A DNA stretch of 5,328 nt from Acidimicrobiia bacterium (lineage in GTDB: Bacteria; Actinomycetota; Acidimicrobiia; Spongiisociales; UBA5794), in contig JACDBE010000279.1 of the NCBI GenBank assembly GCA_013695075.1, positions 1 through 5,328 of the forward strand, read 5' to 3'. The notes under the pieces were generated by a model that had not been told where the DNA came from, ran no database searches, and saw only the letters and a program-made list of their open reading frames with translations. Both the position numbers and the translations under genes were made by a program. Each line of letters begins with the position of its first letter. Position 1 is the stretch's first letter. This document shows, in pieces, positions 4,551 to 5,328 of the stretch.

Positions 4551-5328
4551 GTGTTGACGTTCCCACCTGTACCCGCCGGTGCGCCGCTCAGGGTCTCGGC
4601 GACGGCGTATCTGACCTGGTTGCGCTGCCCGCAACAGGCTAGGTCCCGCCTCGACGAAGCCAATCCATCGCATGCCCGCTATCCACCTGAAACGATCCAT
4701 GCCTTCCGTGGCGCCCTGGCGCACGCCGCCATCAGAACCCACCTCGCCGCCGGGCCGATTGCGGATGCCGATCTGCGCGACTGGTGCCGCCGCGAGGTCG
4801 GCGGTTCCGGGCTCAACGACACCATGGCACGCCTCAGACTCAAGCCGAGCCATGTCGACGGCGTCATCGAAGAGGTGGGCGACCTCTACCGGCGCTTCAC
4901 CCGGCTTGCAGTCGACGGCTTCCGCCAGGCCGAGATCGAGCTGCGGTGTGTTCCCGCCGATGATGTCGAGCTGGTGGGACGGGTCGATGCGGTGTTCGAC
5001 CTCCCCGGCGGCGGGGTGACCCTGGTCGACTGGAAGACCGGCCAGCTGGGCAGCGCCCAGCCCCAGCTCGACTTCTATGCCGCCCTGTGGGCGCTGACCC
5101 ACGGCGCCCCGCCTACCAGGGTGGAGGCGGCCTCGGTGAAGACAGGGGAGCGCTTCGAACACCGGCCCACGGCAGGCGACATCGAGGTGACCCTGGGCAT
5201 CATCGCCGAGATGGTCACCACCATCCGGCGAGCACTCCACGACGAGACCGAGCTCAACCGCCACGCCGGTCCGTGGTGCCGTTTCTGCCCCATCCTCGAT
5301 GGCTGCGCAGAGGGGTCAACGGCGGTGA
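4551..5328 (+). CDS. PD-(D/E)XK nuclease with Fe-S cysteines, Cas4/RecB type (3' end cut off)
   Basis: 259 residues are visible, and the frame is still open at the window edge, so the C-terminus is missing. All marks of a RecB/Cas4-type nuclease (PDDEXK_1-like) are present. They are an N-terminal YLTWLRCPQQAR with Cys26, FRGALAHAAI with His58, the metal-binding Asp146 in GRVDAVFD, Asp160 and Lys162 in LVDWKTG, and QLDFYAALWA (Gln172, Tyr176). The final WCRFCPILDGC has Cys243, Cys246 and Cys252. Cys26 plus the CxxCx5C group is the arrangement that binds a 4Fe-4S cluster in Cas4 and AddB. It is expected to be a metal-dependent DNA exo- or endonuclease, perhaps in repair. Only a few residues should be missing, since the family usually ends soon after the last Cys. 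GTG 4551 is chosen because a -10 box lies 7 nt upstream. TTG 4554 is an alternative. No cas gene or CRISPR array is nearby. Confidence 0.9.
   Translation, partial: MLTFPPVPAGAPLRVSATAYLTWLRCPQQARSRLDEANPSHARYPPETIHAFRGALAHAAIRTHLAAGPIADADLRDWCRREVGGSGLNDTMARLRLKPSHVDGVIEEVGDLYRRFTRLAVDGFRQAEIELRCVPADDVELVGRVDAVFDLPGGGVTLVDWKTGQLGSAQPQLDFYAALWALTHGAPPTRVEAASVKTGERFEHRPTAGDIEVTLGIIAEMVTTIRRALHDETELNRHAGPWCRFCPILDGCAEGSTAV

Noticed and set aside
4528..4566. GTG at 4566 as the start of the VanW protein
   Set aside because: It would add 13 residues without similarity to the family, overlap the 5' end of the nuclease gene by 16 bp and skip the better-placed ATG at 4527, which has a -10-like box at leaderless distance.
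4524..5264. Minus-strand open frame (246 codons) opposite the nuclease
   Set aside because: The plus frame contains every nuclease motif in register, while the antisense product shows none.
5326..5328. TGA at the window end as the nuclease stop codon
   Set aside because: It is in another frame. The nuclease frame reads GCG GTG A and continues past the edge, and the frame of this TGA is closed by a stop at 5188-5190.
4551..5328. Calling the nuclease a CRISPR Cas4
   Set aside because: No repeats, spacers or other cas genes are present, and the same motif set occurs in non-CRISPR repair nucleases.

Overview
The window looks like chromosomal DNA from a high-GC actinobacterium. Several signs point that way: very GC-rich third codon positions, GTG starts, gene starts without a Shine-Dalgarno, and a cell-surface protein that combines PG_binding_4, VanW and PASTA domains with a Thr/Pro-rich tail. 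That tail style made me think of Acidimicrobiia, but this placement is an inference from protein style, not from a marker gene.

Layout. Positions 1-176 hold no convincing gene. They contain several inverted repeats, ending in a perfect 24-bp palindrome that stops one base before the first ATG of pyruvate kinase (pyk, about 177-1622, +). A 59-bp gap with a hairpin, a possible -10 element and a strong Shine-Dalgarno leads to a small protein that resembles a lone Nfu/NifU N-terminal domain (1682-2029, +). A VOC (glyoxalase/bleomycin-resistance fold) protein follows after 9 bp (2039-2422, +); its ribosome-binding site overlaps the stop codon of the small gene. Two bases further on, the convergent VanW-family gene ends (2425-4527, -). 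A 23-bp divergent intergenic region then separates its start from a Cas4/RecB-like PD-(D/E)XK nuclease with four iron-sulphur-type cysteines (4551 to the window end, +, cut off before its stop codon).

How the genes may work together. The three plus-strand genes pyk, Nfu_N-like and VOC could form one transcription unit, with the last two probably translationally coupled. They do not make an obvious pathway: glycolysis, a domain associated with Fe-S assembly, and an unassigned small-molecule-binding fold. The VanW protein (envelope) and the nuclease (DNA processing) are divergent and may share one compact bidirectional promoter whose -10 elements overlap.

I see no CRISPR array, mobile element, tRNA or rRNA. 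I do not find a clear new multi-gene system. The points most worth a second look are the palindrome at the pyk start, the overlapping divergent leaderless promoters at 4528-4550, the orphan Nfu_N-like gene, the VanW variant with Ser in place of the usual Cys plus a PASTA domain, and the standalone Fe-S nuclease.
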